A DNA stretch of 64,000 nt from Fuerstiella marisgermanici (GTDB lineage Bacteria; Planctomycetota; Planctomycetia; Planctomycetales; Planctomycetaceae), in NCBI RefSeq assembly GCF_001983935.1, contig NZ_CP017641.1, forward strand, positions 6,047,001 through 6,111,000, written 5' to 3'. The stretch's first letter is position 1. Each line of letters starts with the position of its first letter. Positions 45,345-54,632 of the stretch are shown here, piece after piece. Below the pieces are notes generated by a model. It was given only the letters and a program-made list of their open reading frames with translations. It searched no databases and had not been told where the DNA came from. The translations under genes were made by a program, and so were the position numbers.

Positions 45345-46760
45345 ATGTCAAGCTATGCAAGCCGAATCGTATGGCGGACCTTTCTGCCCATTTTAGCGGC
45401 AATTCTGTGCACGAATCCGAAATGGGCAGTCGCCCAATCATTGGAAGCGGATCAGCGGAGAAACCGCCTCTCAATTTACTGCGACGCGATGCAAAGCTGG
45501 CTGACCGACGTCGCCGGTCTTTCAGATGAGCAGGAAAACCTCATTCAGCAACACTTGCGGGCGCGAGTTGAAGAATCTCAACGTGTCTGGCAACCAAAGC
45601 CCCGAAACCGACCGCTCAGCGATGCGGGCCCAATCAGGTTCACCATGAGCAAAGGGGCTGCGAAAGATGTCAAATTGAAGGTCGACGACAAGGAACTTCG
45701 GTCGATCTTATCCACAGCGCAACTGGACAAGCTTTCGAAAGAGCTTCGGGCACGAAAAGTGGCCCATGCGAACGCGACGATCGGGCATGCGGTCAATGTG
45801 CTGGATGACGAGTTGTTCCTCACGAATGAACAGCGACGTGCAGTGGCTGAGTACTACCGCAAATCAACTGATTCCGAGTTTGCGGCGTACTCGCTCTTCC
45901 CGAGCGACCGCTACTACAAACAATTGTCGCCGATCGAGTTACTGGCAAAACCCGATTGGCCAAACATACTCTCAACGGCTCAACAACAGCGAGCAACCGA
46001 CTTTGTTGAAGCGACGAAAAAGAGCTTGTCCATCAACACAGAAATGCAAATGTCATTCGAACCGGCAGCGAGTGTTGCTGACTGGCTTGAGAACCTCAAT
46101 AAATACGGCAAAGAGCAACACCGTCGAGTGCAACGAGCACTTAAAGTTCGCGCAGAATACTGGAGTCATGAATGGCATCTCCCCGACGACAGCGCGAAGA
46201 AGTTACTTGTGGCGAGCAAAGGCGTCGCTGATCAGCTCGTAGCGACGTGGAAGACAAAAGCACGAGCACACCTCGAACAATTGGAACTGGAACCGGAACG
46301 CGTCATTGCAACAAGCATGTCAATGCCGGTGGTTAACCTCAGAACCGTTGATGACGTTGAACTCTGGAAGCACACGCTGAAATCAGTCAAGCCCAAGGGG
46401 GAAACGTTTGAGTACGACAGGATTGCAGAGATCCGCCGCACGACGTCCGAGTACCTCACCATTTGCTTTGACCGTGAACTTTGGTTGACGTCCACACAAA
46501 GAAACAGGCTGCAGCAGAAAATTGAAAAACTGCTTCCGCCGTACCAGGTCCATGCGCCGCAGAATGTCGCGTTGGATGAGCTGGCACTGCTTGTGATTCC
46601 GCTGTTCCGCTTAACGCAACAGGACCTTGAGCTCTTGACAGAGAATCAACAGAAAGCCTTCGATCTACTGAAATCGCAGTTCCGCGTGACAAACGGCGTG
46701 CCGTACATTCACTTAAAGAACGACCATACCCGACGGTTCTATCTCCACACAACTCCGTGA
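45345..46760 (+). CDS. Exported helical protein of unknown function
   Basis: I do not recognise this 471-residue protein. It has a signal peptide (WRTFLPILAAILCTNPKWAVAQ, Ala-x-Ala-Gln end). The mature part is charged and predicted helical, with recurring motifs such as LSTAQLDKLSKELRARK, LSTAQQQRATDFVEATKK and LTSTQRNRLQQKIEKLLPP. These repeated L-T/S-x-x-Q-x-x-R/K units resemble the helix pairs of Spy/CpxP-like or 'DUF' helical repeat proteins from planctomycetes; this is a visual impression. GGGGGAGG lies about 8 bases before ATG 45345. It starts 77 bases after the sulfatase on the same strand. Confidence 0.78.
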   Translation: MSSYASRIVWRTFLPILAAILCTNPKWAVAQSLEADQRRNRLSIYCDAMQSWLTDVAGLSDEQENLIQQHLRARVEESQRVWQPKPRNRPLSDAGPIRFTMSKGAAKDVKLKVDDKELRSILSTAQLDKLSKELRARKVAHANATIGHAVNVLDDELFLTNEQRRAVAEYYRKSTDSEFAAYSLFPSDRYYKQLSPIELLAKPDWPNILSTAQQQRATDFVEATKKSLSINTEMQMSFEPAASVADWLENLNKYGKEQHRRVQRALKVRAEYWSHEWHLPDDSAKKLLVASKGVADQLVATWKTKARAHLEQLELEPERVIATSMSMPVVNLRTVDDVELWKHTLKSVKPKGETFEYDRIAEIRRTTSEYLTICFDRELWLTSTQRNRLQQKIEKLLPPYQVHAPQNVALDELALLVIPLFRLTQQDLELLTENQQKAFDLLKSQFRVTNGVPYIHLKNDHTRRFYLHTTP

Positions 46761-47192
46761 CCGGAAAATGCGGCACTGGTCACATTGGTTGCACTGCCAG
46801 AGTCCTCCTAGTCGCCTGCATTTGAAGCCGCCGATCGGATCGCAAGCCAGATCGAAATGAACAATACGCTGTGACAGCAGTGCAGCGTCGTCCGTCGGTC
46901 GTGTCAGATGCGTAGATTCAAATCTATCGGCAACACGGCTGTCAGGTGGTGCATAACGCACTACTTGCCTCTTTGAATCTGCCCGGCAATTCCGATCGCG
47001 CCCTCGTGTGAGAACTTCAATCCCTGATTTGCCGATTTCACCAGCGTTGACGCATCTCCAGAGAACCATGAGAGTAGCAAGGCCGAACCGCAACGCGAAC
47101 GAGATGTACGGTTTGCGCCAGACGCAGAGTGGACCAGCGGCGCGTGAAATTCACACAACGTTGATGCTTTGCGCAGCAAGCAGGCCGCGAAC
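46761..47192. other. Convergent intergenic region, 432 bases
   Basis: Lies between the stop of the unknown exported protein (plus) and the transporter stop (minus). The frames here are short and without features. A hairpin marks the right edge. Confidence 0.45.
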
Positions 47193-47214
47193 GATCGACC
47201 TGCAAAGGTCGATC
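47193..47214 (-). terminator. Hairpin at the transporter stop codon
   Basis: GATCGACCT (47193-47201) and AGGTCGATC (47206-47214) form a perfect 9-bp stem with a 4-base loop. It starts at the first base of the TAG stop of the transporter gene on the minus strand. No T-run follows, so it may mark transcript end or protect the 3' end rather than act as a classic terminator. Confidence 0.5.
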
Positions 47215-48803
47215 TACGACATCTGCGAAATCAGCAGCGGGACCAGAATTGTGATCAGGATCAGTGCCAGCGGGTATACGGTCGCATAGCTGGTTGCCGG
47301 AAGGTTTGATTCGGTGGTGGAAGTGACCGCGCCGAGTCCAGGCGTAGACGTCATCGCGCCGCAGATGCCGCCGAATGATTCCAGAAGGCCCAATCCCATT
47401 GCCACGCGAGCCACCATAAATCCGACAAACAGCGGTGCTGCGACGATGGCGATCGATGCGCCGCAAAGCAGCAGGCCGTGCTGCTGAATCACTTCGACAA
47501 ACTGTCCGCCCGCCTGCGATCCCGCTTGAGCCAGAAACAAACCTAAACCGGCTTCGGCCAGCAGTAATCGAGCGGCTCGTGGCATGCGCGCAACCACAGG
47601 ACCGATCTTTCCGAAGTGCCCGAGGATCAATCCGGCCATCAATGGGCCGCCCGCCATGCCCAGTGAAATCGAACGTGATCCAAGCTTCAGTTCGATGCTG
47701 CCCGCGATAACTCCCAAAGCCAAACCGGCTGCCAGCGAAATCAGGTCGGTCTCATCAACCGTGCGTTCGCGATGCCCGGCACACTGAACGAATTTGTCGA
47801 GCCCGGCAGGTTCGCCGACGGCGGTTAACGCGTCGCCAAACTGAATACGTTCGCGCGGGCTGGGGACGAGTTCCAGTTCCTGCCGTGAGATCCGCGAAAC
47901 CGTCACGCCGAATCGAGACAGTAGGTGTAATTCTTTTAGCGACTTCCCAATCAGTTCTTTGGACGTCACAACCACACGCCGGCGCTGACGTTCCAGGTCC
48001 AGCGTGTAGTTGACGTCTTCGCATTCTTCGCCCAGCACGTCGACAACCTCCGCCAGCCGATTTTTTGCGCCGACCACCAGCACTCGTTGATCGAGTTCCA
48101 ATTCGAAGCCGGATGGAATTGGCAGCAGGCGTTCGCCATTCAGCAGACGCGAAACCTGGCAGTTGGCCGCCGACAGCACAGCCACATCGCGCAGGCGTTT
48201 GCCACGTACAGCCGGGTTGATGACGTGGACCAAAGTTCGACTGATCGGGCCGTCATCGGGCACGTCCGAATTGCCTGCCGCATCGTCGGCGGCGGAGCTC
48301 TTCAGGAATCGCGGTACCAACTGCACAAACAGAATCACGCCGATCACACCGAAGGGGTACGCGATCCCAAAACCAACGGCCACATGAGAATCCGCCGGCA
48401 ACCGTTCGGCAGCAACGGCCAGTGCGGGGGTACTGGTGAGTGCTCCGGCAAACAGACCGCTGGCCAGGTCCGCGTTCAGGTTCAGCGCGACGGCGGCCAG
48501 CCACGCGACCAATCCAGCCGACACAATCATTGCCAGCGCCGTAATGCCCAACGCCTTTCCGCGGCGAAAGAACATTCGAACAAAACCCGGGCCCGCTCCC
48601 AGGCCCAGACAATAGGCGAACAAAATGATGCCCGCGACGCCAGCCGCTTTCGGCACCTGAAAGCCAAAGTGTCCAGCGACAAGCGCGACAAACACAACAC
48701 CGGATGTGCCGAGGGAGATTCCTCGCCAGGAAAGTTTACCAAAGGCCAGTCCCAGCCCGATCACTGCAAACAAAGCCAGCAGTTCTTCCGTGGAAGCGTT
48801 CAT
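47214..48803 (-). CDS. AspT/YidE-type putative transporter with two RCK_C domains
   Basis: A 529-residue membrane protein. Five to six TM helices (ELLALFAVIGLGLAFGKLSW, AGVAGIILFAYCLGLGAGPG) are followed by two RCK_C/TrkA-C domains in the middle (about 200-365: PAVRGKRLRDVAVLSAANC, then GKSLKELHLLSRFGVTVSRI and GDALTAVGEP), then another helical half (SLAAGLALGVIAGSIELKLG, GICGAMTSTPGLGAVTS). The duplicated GALTSTPALA / GAMTSTPGLG motifs match the AspT-YidE-YbjL duplication family. AspT is an aspartate:alanine exchanger; the substrate here is unknown. ATG 48803 (MNASTEELL) was chosen because the 95 codons upstream are not membrane-like. Confidence 0.88.
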   Translation of the reverse strand: MNASTEELLALFAVIGLGLAFGKLSWRGISLGTSGVVFVALVAGHFGFQVPKAAGVAGIILFAYCLGLGAGPGFVRMFFRRGKALGITALAMIVSAGLVAWLAAVALNLNADLASGLFAGALTSTPALAVAAERLPADSHVAVGFGIAYPFGVIGVILFVQLVPRFLKSSAADDAAGNSDVPDDGPISRTLVHVINPAVRGKRLRDVAVLSAANCQVSRLLNGERLLPIPSGFELELDQRVLVVGAKNRLAEVVDVLGEECEDVNYTLDLERQRRRVVVTSKELIGKSLKELHLLSRFGVTVSRISRQELELVPSPRERIQFGDALTAVGEPAGLDKFVQCAGHRERTVDETDLISLAAGLALGVIAGSIELKLGSRSISLGMAGGPLMAGLILGHFGKIGPVVARMPRAARLLLAEAGLGLFLAQAGSQAGGQFVEVIQQHGLLLCGASIAIVAAPLFVGFMVARVAMGLGLLESFGGICGAMTSTPGLGAVTSTTESNLPATSYATVYPLALILITILVPLLISQMS

Positions 48804-49361
48804 TTTAGATTCAGAGTTATTGGTAAAAACAGGTGTCAGTACGTTTCCAGCACTTGTCCGCACACGCCGTGCCGAAGTTCGCGCACTCGTTACAGCGAAT
48901 CTCGCTGACTTGTGGCCGCGAGACAAGCGTTTCAGACGACGAAGGCTGTTTCCCACGAGCCCGAACCGTCCACAGCAAGAGGGAGACTGCTCTGGTCGCC
49001 GCTTCACATCGCTATGATCAATGTCGACGCCGCTGTATGCGGAAATCGAGCATTGCTGTGAATTCATGCCCTTCATTTGCCCGGGCACGCGACTTTCCCG
49101 TACGATGGAACCCGGTGCAGTTGCGCGTCGTCATTTGATCCCGGCATCGTAGAAGACTTTGCCCGCCCACTCGCAAAAACCTGCACCGCTGAAGACGACC
49201 TTCGCGTTTCGGGTCGGCCCGTTCTTCCTGCCGACAGAAGCTCACGAAAGCCCACCAGCACTGTGACACCGACAGTTGCCGATTCCGCACCGCCTCGATA
49301 GTGTGGTGGTGCAATTGTGTACGAGTTATCCCGCAATTCTCCCCCGTTGAAAGCCCACCCC
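48804..49361. promoter_or_regulatory. Divergent intergenic region, 558 bases
   Basis: Separates the transporter (minus) from the Tat-exported propeller gene (plus). It should hold both promoters. The minus-strand frame of the transporter stays open to 49088 but is Arg/Ser-rich without features. No RNA gene or strong palindrome was seen. Confidence 0.4.
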
Positions 49362-50945
49362 ATGCCAACCCGTCGAAACTTCCTGCAATCTGCCGCGGCT
49401 GTCACTGTCGCAGGCCTGGCATCTTCGAAACACGTCGCCTCTGCTGACGAATCAAAATCGGAAGGGCCAATCAGCATCGGCGGTCGCCGAGAACTTTTCG
49501 TTGATGACGCGCTGATCGAAACTCTTTCCGGCGGAGCCACTCAACAATTACAGCACCCGGTTCCGCGCGAAGTTGCATTGGTCCACGACGAACCGTGGGA
49601 AGGCACCGGGTGTGGCTATCACAGCGTGTTTCAGGACGGCGACCTGTACCGCATGTATTACAAAGCGTGGCATCTGGACTTCTCCACCGGCAAACTCAAC
49701 ACGGGCACTCATCCGTTGTTCTGCTGCTACGCCGAAAGTGACGACGGCGTTTCCTGGCGCAAACCGATGCTCGGCCTCCATGAATTCAAGGGTTCCAAGC
49801 AGAACAACATCACCATCACAAGCGGCAAGCTCGGGCCGCTGAACGTCGACGCAGGACATCCGGCCATCTTCAAAGATGACAATCCGAACGCGCCTGCCGA
49901 TGCGAAGTACAAAGCCATTCTACGGTCCAGCAACCCCAATGGATTGTTGCCGTTCAAGTCGGCCGACGGAGTGAACTGGTCGCCCATGACGGATGCTCCA
50001 ATTTTGCGAGGACTGGGCGCATTCGATTCGCAGAACCTGGCGTTCTGGGATCCGAACATCGGCAAGTACCGAGCTTACTGGCGGATCTTTACGGCCGGCG
50101 TCACCAACGAAAAAAACTGGAAACCCGCCGGTATTCGAGCCATCCGCACGGCCACGTCTGACGACCTGATCACCTGGAGCCCACACACAGACATCACGTA
50201 CGAAGATTCGCCGCCAGAAGAACTGTATACCAACCAGATCAAACCCTATCATCGAGCACCGCATTTGCTGCTGGGCTTTCCTGCCCGCTACGTCGATCGC
50301 GGCTGGTCAGAATCGATGAAGGCTCTGCCAGCACTTCAGCAACGTGAGATGCGATCAAAGTCCTCACCGCGATATGGCACAGCCGTCACCGATGCGCTGT
50401 TCATGGCGAGTCGCGATGGCAAAATGTTCAAGCGTTGGAACGAAGCCTTTCTGCGCCCCGGAATCGAACGAGCGGAGGCATGGCACTATGGTCACCAGTA
50501 CATCGGCTGGCATCTCGTCGAAACGCCAGGCGATCTTCCCGGAGCTCCGCCCGAATTATCACTCTACGCGACCGAAAGTTATTGGCACGGCAAAGGCAGT
50601 GCCGTACGTCGGCACACGCTGCGGCTCGATGGTTTCGTATCGGTGAACGCTCCGGCCGGGCAGGGCGGTGAGTTACTCACAAAACCACTGACCTTCACCG
50701 GCGACGAGCTTCATCTGAACTTCGCCACATCAGCGGCGGGCAGTGTGAAGGTCGAACTGCAATCCGCCGATGGCTCGGCAGTCGACGGGTTCGCTCTGGA
50801 CGACTGCGAAGAACTGTTTGGAGACACGGTCGATCGAGTTGTTCGGTGGAAGAACGGCACAAACGTGTCCTCACTTGCCGGTCAGCCAGTGCGATTGCGG
50901 GTCCAGCTCAAGGACGCCGACCTGTATTCGCTGCAATTTGCGTAG
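49362..50945 (+). CDS. Tat-exported GH32/43-like beta-propeller protein
   Basis: A 527-residue protein with a twin-arginine signal (PTRRNFLQSAAAVTVAGLAS). The mature part begins GRRELFVDDALIETLSGG and has propeller-like blades with repeated 'SDDGVSWRKP', 'SADGVNWSPMTDAPILRG' and 'TSDDLITWSPHTD' units, as in five-bladed glycosidase folds (GH32/GH43/GH130). The C-terminus (about 110 residues) is a small beta-sandwich. Related planctomycete proteins are annotated as glycosyl hydrolase-like, without demonstrated activity. I could not identify catalytic acids with confidence. It precedes the DUF1501 gene by 93 bases on the same strand. Confidence 0.8.
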   Translation: MPTRRNFLQSAAAVTVAGLASSKHVASADESKSEGPISIGGRRELFVDDALIETLSGGATQQLQHPVPREVALVHDEPWEGTGCGYHSVFQDGDLYRMYYKAWHLDFSTGKLNTGTHPLFCCYAESDDGVSWRKPMLGLHEFKGSKQNNITITSGKLGPLNVDAGHPAIFKDDNPNAPADAKYKAILRSSNPNGLLPFKSADGVNWSPMTDAPILRGLGAFDSQNLAFWDPNIGKYRAYWRIFTAGVTNEKNWKPAGIRAIRTATSDDLITWSPHTDITYEDSPPEELYTNQIKPYHRAPHLLLGFPARYVDRGWSESMKALPALQQREMRSKSSPRYGTAVTDALFMASRDGKMFKRWNEAFLRPGIERAEAWHYGHQYIGWHLVETPGDLPGAPPELSLYATESYWHGKGSAVRRHTLRLDGFVSVNAPAGQGGELLTKPLTFTGDELHLNFATSAAGSVKVELQSADGSAVDGFALDDCEELFGDTVDRVVRWKNGTNVSSLAGQPVRLRVQLKDADLYSLQFA

Positions 50946-51038
50946 CCTATATTCACGTTGCTTTTCCTGTGGTTTCGGGTAAATTGAAGATCAGCGAACA
51001 CCGCTGTTCCCGCCTTTCAGACACCGCTCGGTCCCGCC

Positions 51039-52388
51039 ATGCTGAATATCCTGAGCCCGCTCAGCAATCGTCAATCCTTCTGCGATCGCATCGGCCGACG
51101 CCGTATGCTGCAAATTGGTTCTGTCGGTATGTTCGGCCTCAACCTTCCGGGGCTGCTGAAGGCTGAACAGTCGGCGGGGCATCCAGCGGCGTCTACAAAG
51201 AAATCTGTCATCCTTGTCTGGATGCACGGTGGACCATCGCAGCTTGATACTTTCGACATGAAGCCCGAAGCTCCGAAGGAATACCGAGGAGCGTTTTCGC
51301 CGATCGCCACCAACCTGCCGGGGCTGGACATCTGCGAACTGTTGCCTGAACACGCGAAGGTGATGGACAAGTGTACGGTCATCCGCAGCTTCAGCCATGG
51401 CAACGGCGATCACTGGGCGGCTGCCCACTGGATGCTGACCGGGCACCTCGGTGCAAACGGCAGCGACCGAGCACCTCGGCAGCCATCTATGGGAGCCGTC
51501 GCGTCGCATCTGCTTGGACCGACCATGCCGGGTTCGCTGTCCAGCGTCAACATGAACGACGGTGGCTTCGGGTTTCATGGCGGAGCGTGGCTGGGCGTTG
51601 ATCACAACCCGTTCCGGTACGGCGAATTCAGCTACGGCAATGAAGCCGGACGATTGCCATCCGGCGACCACAAAAGCTTCGCGCTGGTCGACGGTTTGTC
51701 TGAGCAGCGTATGGTGAATCGAGTGGCCCTTCAAAAACAACTCGATTCAGTAAGAAAGCAGATCGACCGCAATCGCACGTTCGACGCGATGGACGCGGTC
51801 AACCAGCAGGCCTTGGACATCGTGCTGTCCGGCAACGTTCGCAAAGCGTTCGACGTGCCTCAGGAAGATCCCAAACTGCGAGCTCGCTACGGCGAAGGCT
51901 GGGGCGAACAAGCGCTGCTCGCTCGCCGACTGATTCAGGCGGGCGTCCGTTATGTGTCACTAAACACCGGCTACTTCGATGATCACGGGAACATCGAACC
52001 CGCATTAAAAAACAAGTTGCCTCGGCACGACAAAGCTGTCGGTGTGTTGATTCAGGATCTGGCCGAACGAGGCATGCTGGATGACACGCTGGTCGTCGTC
52101 GCCGGAGAATTCGGGCACACGCCGCGCATCAACGCCAACGCCGGTCGAGATCATTGGCCTCAAGCGCAAAGCATCCTGCTTGCCGGAGGCGGCTATCGTC
52201 ACGGCCAGGTGATCGGCAGCACCAACGACAAAGCCGAACACCCGACGTCTCGCAAGATCGGAGTCGAAGATTTCTGTGCAACGGTCTACCACGCGATGGG
52301 TCTGACGAAAAACGATCAGTTAATCGACCTGTCCGGCCGCCCCGTCAACCTGCTGCCCAGCGGTGAAGTTCCACACGAATTATTGTAG
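51039..52388 (+). CDS. DUF1501 domain-containing Tat-exported protein
   Basis: A 449-residue DUF1501 protein, a sulfatase/alkaline-phosphatase-superfamily relative abundant in planctomycetes. The N-terminus has a twin-arginine motif (GRRRMLQIGSVGMFGLNLPG). Family landmarks are VILVWMHGGPSQLDTFDMKP, RSFSHGNGDH, GEFGHTPRINANAGRDHWP and SILLAGGG. The C-terminus ends VNLLPSGEVPHELL. Its function is unproven; the fold suggests an exported hydrolase. Its last 38 coding bases and the following 15 bases are duplicated at 56507-56560. Confidence 0.93.
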   Translation: MLNILSPLSNRQSFCDRIGRRRMLQIGSVGMFGLNLPGLLKAEQSAGHPAASTKKSVILVWMHGGPSQLDTFDMKPEAPKEYRGAFSPIATNLPGLDICELLPEHAKVMDKCTVIRSFSHGNGDHWAAAHWMLTGHLGANGSDRAPRQPSMGAVASHLLGPTMPGSLSSVNMNDGGFGFHGGAWLGVDHNPFRYGEFSYGNEAGRLPSGDHKSFALVDGLSEQRMVNRVALQKQLDSVRKQIDRNRTFDAMDAVNQQALDIVLSGNVRKAFDVPQEDPKLRARYGEGWGEQALLARRLIQAGVRYVSLNTGYFDDHGNIEPALKNKLPRHDKAVGVLIQDLAERGMLDDTLVVVAGEFGHTPRINANAGRDHWPQAQSILLAGGGYRHGQVIGSTNDKAEHPTSRKIGVEDFCATVYHAMGLTKNDQLIDLSGRPVNLLPSGEVPHELL

Positions 52389-52397
52389 CTCATCTCT

Positions 52398-52508
52398 GCG
52401 GCGGATCAAAAAGCGACCGAACTGGCTCGCGCCGCTCACAAGCAGGGGGTGGCGATCGATGGGCTGCCCCAATTCCACTACCGCAACGATGAGTGGCATG
52501 GGTATCCC
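52398..52508 (+). pseudogene. Fragment of the exported-protein gene found intact at 56604
   Basis: Directly after the DUF1501 stop, 111 bases encode AADQKATELARAAHKQGVAI and GLPQFHYRNDEWHG, which match AADQKATELARAAHKQAAAI and GLPRFYYRVNEWHG of the gene at 56604-58043. The start codon, signal peptide and everything after the WHG motif are missing. The join to the DUF1501 downstream sequence occurs at a GCGGCG shared by both partners, which suggests a deletion of about 250 bases by microhomology. Confidence 0.88.
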
Positions 52509-52594
52509 AATACGAGTACCAGATCACCGTATTGCTGCCTTCGTTGACGAACGCGTGCCTCTGAAGCGCAGCCGTGTCATCCCAATCGCCCGAT

Positions 52595-53740
52595 TCACTG
52601 CGGCAACGATGTCTGCTTTCTTCTGGCCTTGAGCCAGAAGACTACGACCGAGATGACAATGGCCGTATTGAGGACAATCAGCCAAGGAAAAGGCGTCGAC
52701 TTCGGAGCTTGTGAAATATTAACGATTTGGTTGCCAACGAAGAGCGGTTCGCCCCCCAAACGGACATTACCTTCACCGATCGTGTATGCGACTCCCTCAA
52801 TCGCGTCCACGACCTCAGTGCCTTCCGGGAATACCACTCTCACATCAGCTTCAGTTACTGCACCCATTTCAATATTTTGAGCAGTCGTTTCGATGACGTT
52901 TACGGCACTTGGCATTGCATCGCCGAAGCTGGACGAACCGATAATCTCAGTGATTTTGGTTGGCATCCATAGTCCATCGAATTGTTGTGTTTCGTCGACA
53001 GAGAACTCTTCACTTCGCCAGCCGTTGTCGTCTTCCCATCGTGCTTCTCCGCGAACCGGCATATAACCTCTAGCCGGATCGAGCCAGACGTGTTTGTCGC
53101 CAATTGCTCTGTTTCGACTGTGTAAAGGCTTCCACGGAACGGACAGTTTAACCAAGCTGGGTTCGTTCTCGGTCGTAAGTGTCCAATCGTCTTTGTCCTT
53201 TAACAGGTATGTAAACAGAAACTCGGAGTCCGGCACATCGGCCCCCGTCAGCCAGTAGGAGTAACGATCATGAACAATGACGATATCCTGCTTCGTATCG
53301 ATTCGGGCCGTGATTTTTCCGGATGGTTGTTGGACACGGACCCGCGATACTCCCTCGTCCGCATTGAAACCTGACTGAATTAACGGCGGTTTAGATTTCG
53401 CTTCCAAATCTTCACCAAACTGCTTAGTGTCGACACGATACGACTCACCCAGCCTGTGCCGCTGAAAGTCAGTTCGTCCGCCGGGCCAGATAACCTTGCC
53501 CAACTTCCCGTTCGTCCGGTTCTGGACTCTGACGAAAACTGAGCTTTCGTAAGAGAGATTCGCAGTCTTCTGTAGCCTGTGCTCAAAGGCTGCTGCAAGA
53601 AGTTCCCGCTGATCGGCCAGTGACAATTTTCGAAATTCTGCCAAAGCCAAAGTCTGCATCTCGTCGGAGCTGGCGGAACCTCCCCACACAACAACCGAGA
53701 TCACAAGAGAAACGATGTAACTTCCAGTGTGCTTCTTCAT
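52595..53740 (-). CDS. Exported protein of unknown function with C-terminal TM helix
   Basis: A 381-residue protein with signal peptide MKKHTGSYIVSLVISVVVWG, a helix region (ALAEFRKLSLADQRELLAAA), a beta-rich domain and a C-terminal membrane anchor (FPWLIVLNTAIVISVVVFWL) with a basic tail. Segments such as KHVWLDPARGYMPVRGEARW and FDGLWMPTKITEI resemble outer-membrane-lipoprotein-sorting (LolA/LolB-like) beta folds, and a similar pattern occurs in the gene at 56604. AAGGTGA lies about 7 bases before ATG 53740. It lies in the block bracketed by the duplication, on the strand opposite to its neighbours. No function can be assigned. Confidence 0.75.
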   Translation of the reverse strand: MKKHTGSYIVSLVISVVVWGGSASSDEMQTLALAEFRKLSLADQRELLAAAFEHRLQKTANLSYESSVFVRVQNRTNGKLGKVIWPGGRTDFQRHRLGESYRVDTKQFGEDLEAKSKPPLIQSGFNADEGVSRVRVQQPSGKITARIDTKQDIVIVHDRYSYWLTGADVPDSEFLFTYLLKDKDDWTLTTENEPSLVKLSVPWKPLHSRNRAIGDKHVWLDPARGYMPVRGEARWEDDNGWRSEEFSVDETQQFDGLWMPTKITEIIGSSSFGDAMPSAVNVIETTAQNIEMGAVTEADVRVVFPEGTEVVDAIEGVAYTIGEGNVRLGGEPLFVGNQIVNISQAPKSTPFPWLIVLNTAIVISVVVFWLKARRKQTSLPQ

Positions 53741-54632
53741 TGTGCTCACCTTTCACTGACATGTTTGGAATTCGTTCTGCGTTGCTGCTCCAGCACCACG
53801 CTGCTCCGGTATTTTTACCGGGGTGGAATGCCTGGCTGATGAGTTTTTTGTCTGGTCGAGTTACCCGCACACGGTCAGGCCAGTTCGGTCAATTCGACTG
53901 CAACGATTTTGTCCAAATCCTCACGTGACGCCACTTGACCGCAGGATTGCCGCAGGGTTACCCTACAGTATTGCCTAACGAGCCCCTCTCATGCCACCGA
54001 TATTGATCGGTGTTTTCCGTTCGACCACCGGATTCGACACGATGAGTTTTGCTCAACGAATTTTCCCCGATGGCTCGTCGCCGCCCGTGACTCCCTTCGT
54101 GGGTGATGTTTTCACAACCGGGCGAATTACCCAGCATGGTGATGTTGCGAACCGTATTTGTGTCTTTGGTTTGGGCATTCGCTTCGCTCGAAAAGATTCA
54201 ATGCTATGCGAAGGACCTCAAAACTGCGTTGCTGGTGAGTGTGCGTGTTCTGCTTGCGCTGGTCGCGTTATGTTTTTTCAAACGCCGGAGACGGTGATGG
54301 AACTTTCACGCCACAATTGATCATTGGAAAGGCTGGCCAATGCGTGTGAGCATAAATAATTGCGGTCCGCTATTGGCCGCCGCGAATGTGCCAGCTTTGT
54401 TGTTTGGCCCTGGTAGCTGTACTGCAGAGGTCGTGTCGCTGACCGTCGTCATTGACGTTCTGCGAATTCGAAAATTCATTCTTAGCTGACTCGGCCATAT
54501 CTCCGCCTCAAGAACCATGGCGCGGGCACGGCGTTCTGGACACAACGTTCGGAGAAATTTAGATACAGGAACTGTCGACAGGTATCGTTAATGGTGGTGG
54601 CGTTGCCGGCTTGACCGACGAGGGAAAATGGC
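53741..54632. other. Intergenic region, 892 bases
   Basis: Between the minus-strand exported protein gene and the plus-strand DUF1559 gene. Short frames exist, one of them a 64-codon hydrophobic frame at 54103-54297 (SLVWAFASLEK, LVSVRVLLALVALCFFKRRRR) that could be a small membrane protein. It lacks a clear ribosome binding site, so I do not call it. A small hairpin CCGGTA-TTTT-TACCGG is near 53813. The region may be a decayed gene. Confidence 0.4.

Noticed and set aside
53991-54320. Short plus-strand frames between the unknown exported gene and DUF1559
   Set aside because: One has a hydrophobic C-terminus (54103-54297), but there is no clear ribosome binding site, no homologous motif, and two overlapping frames compete. 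Too weak to call as genes.
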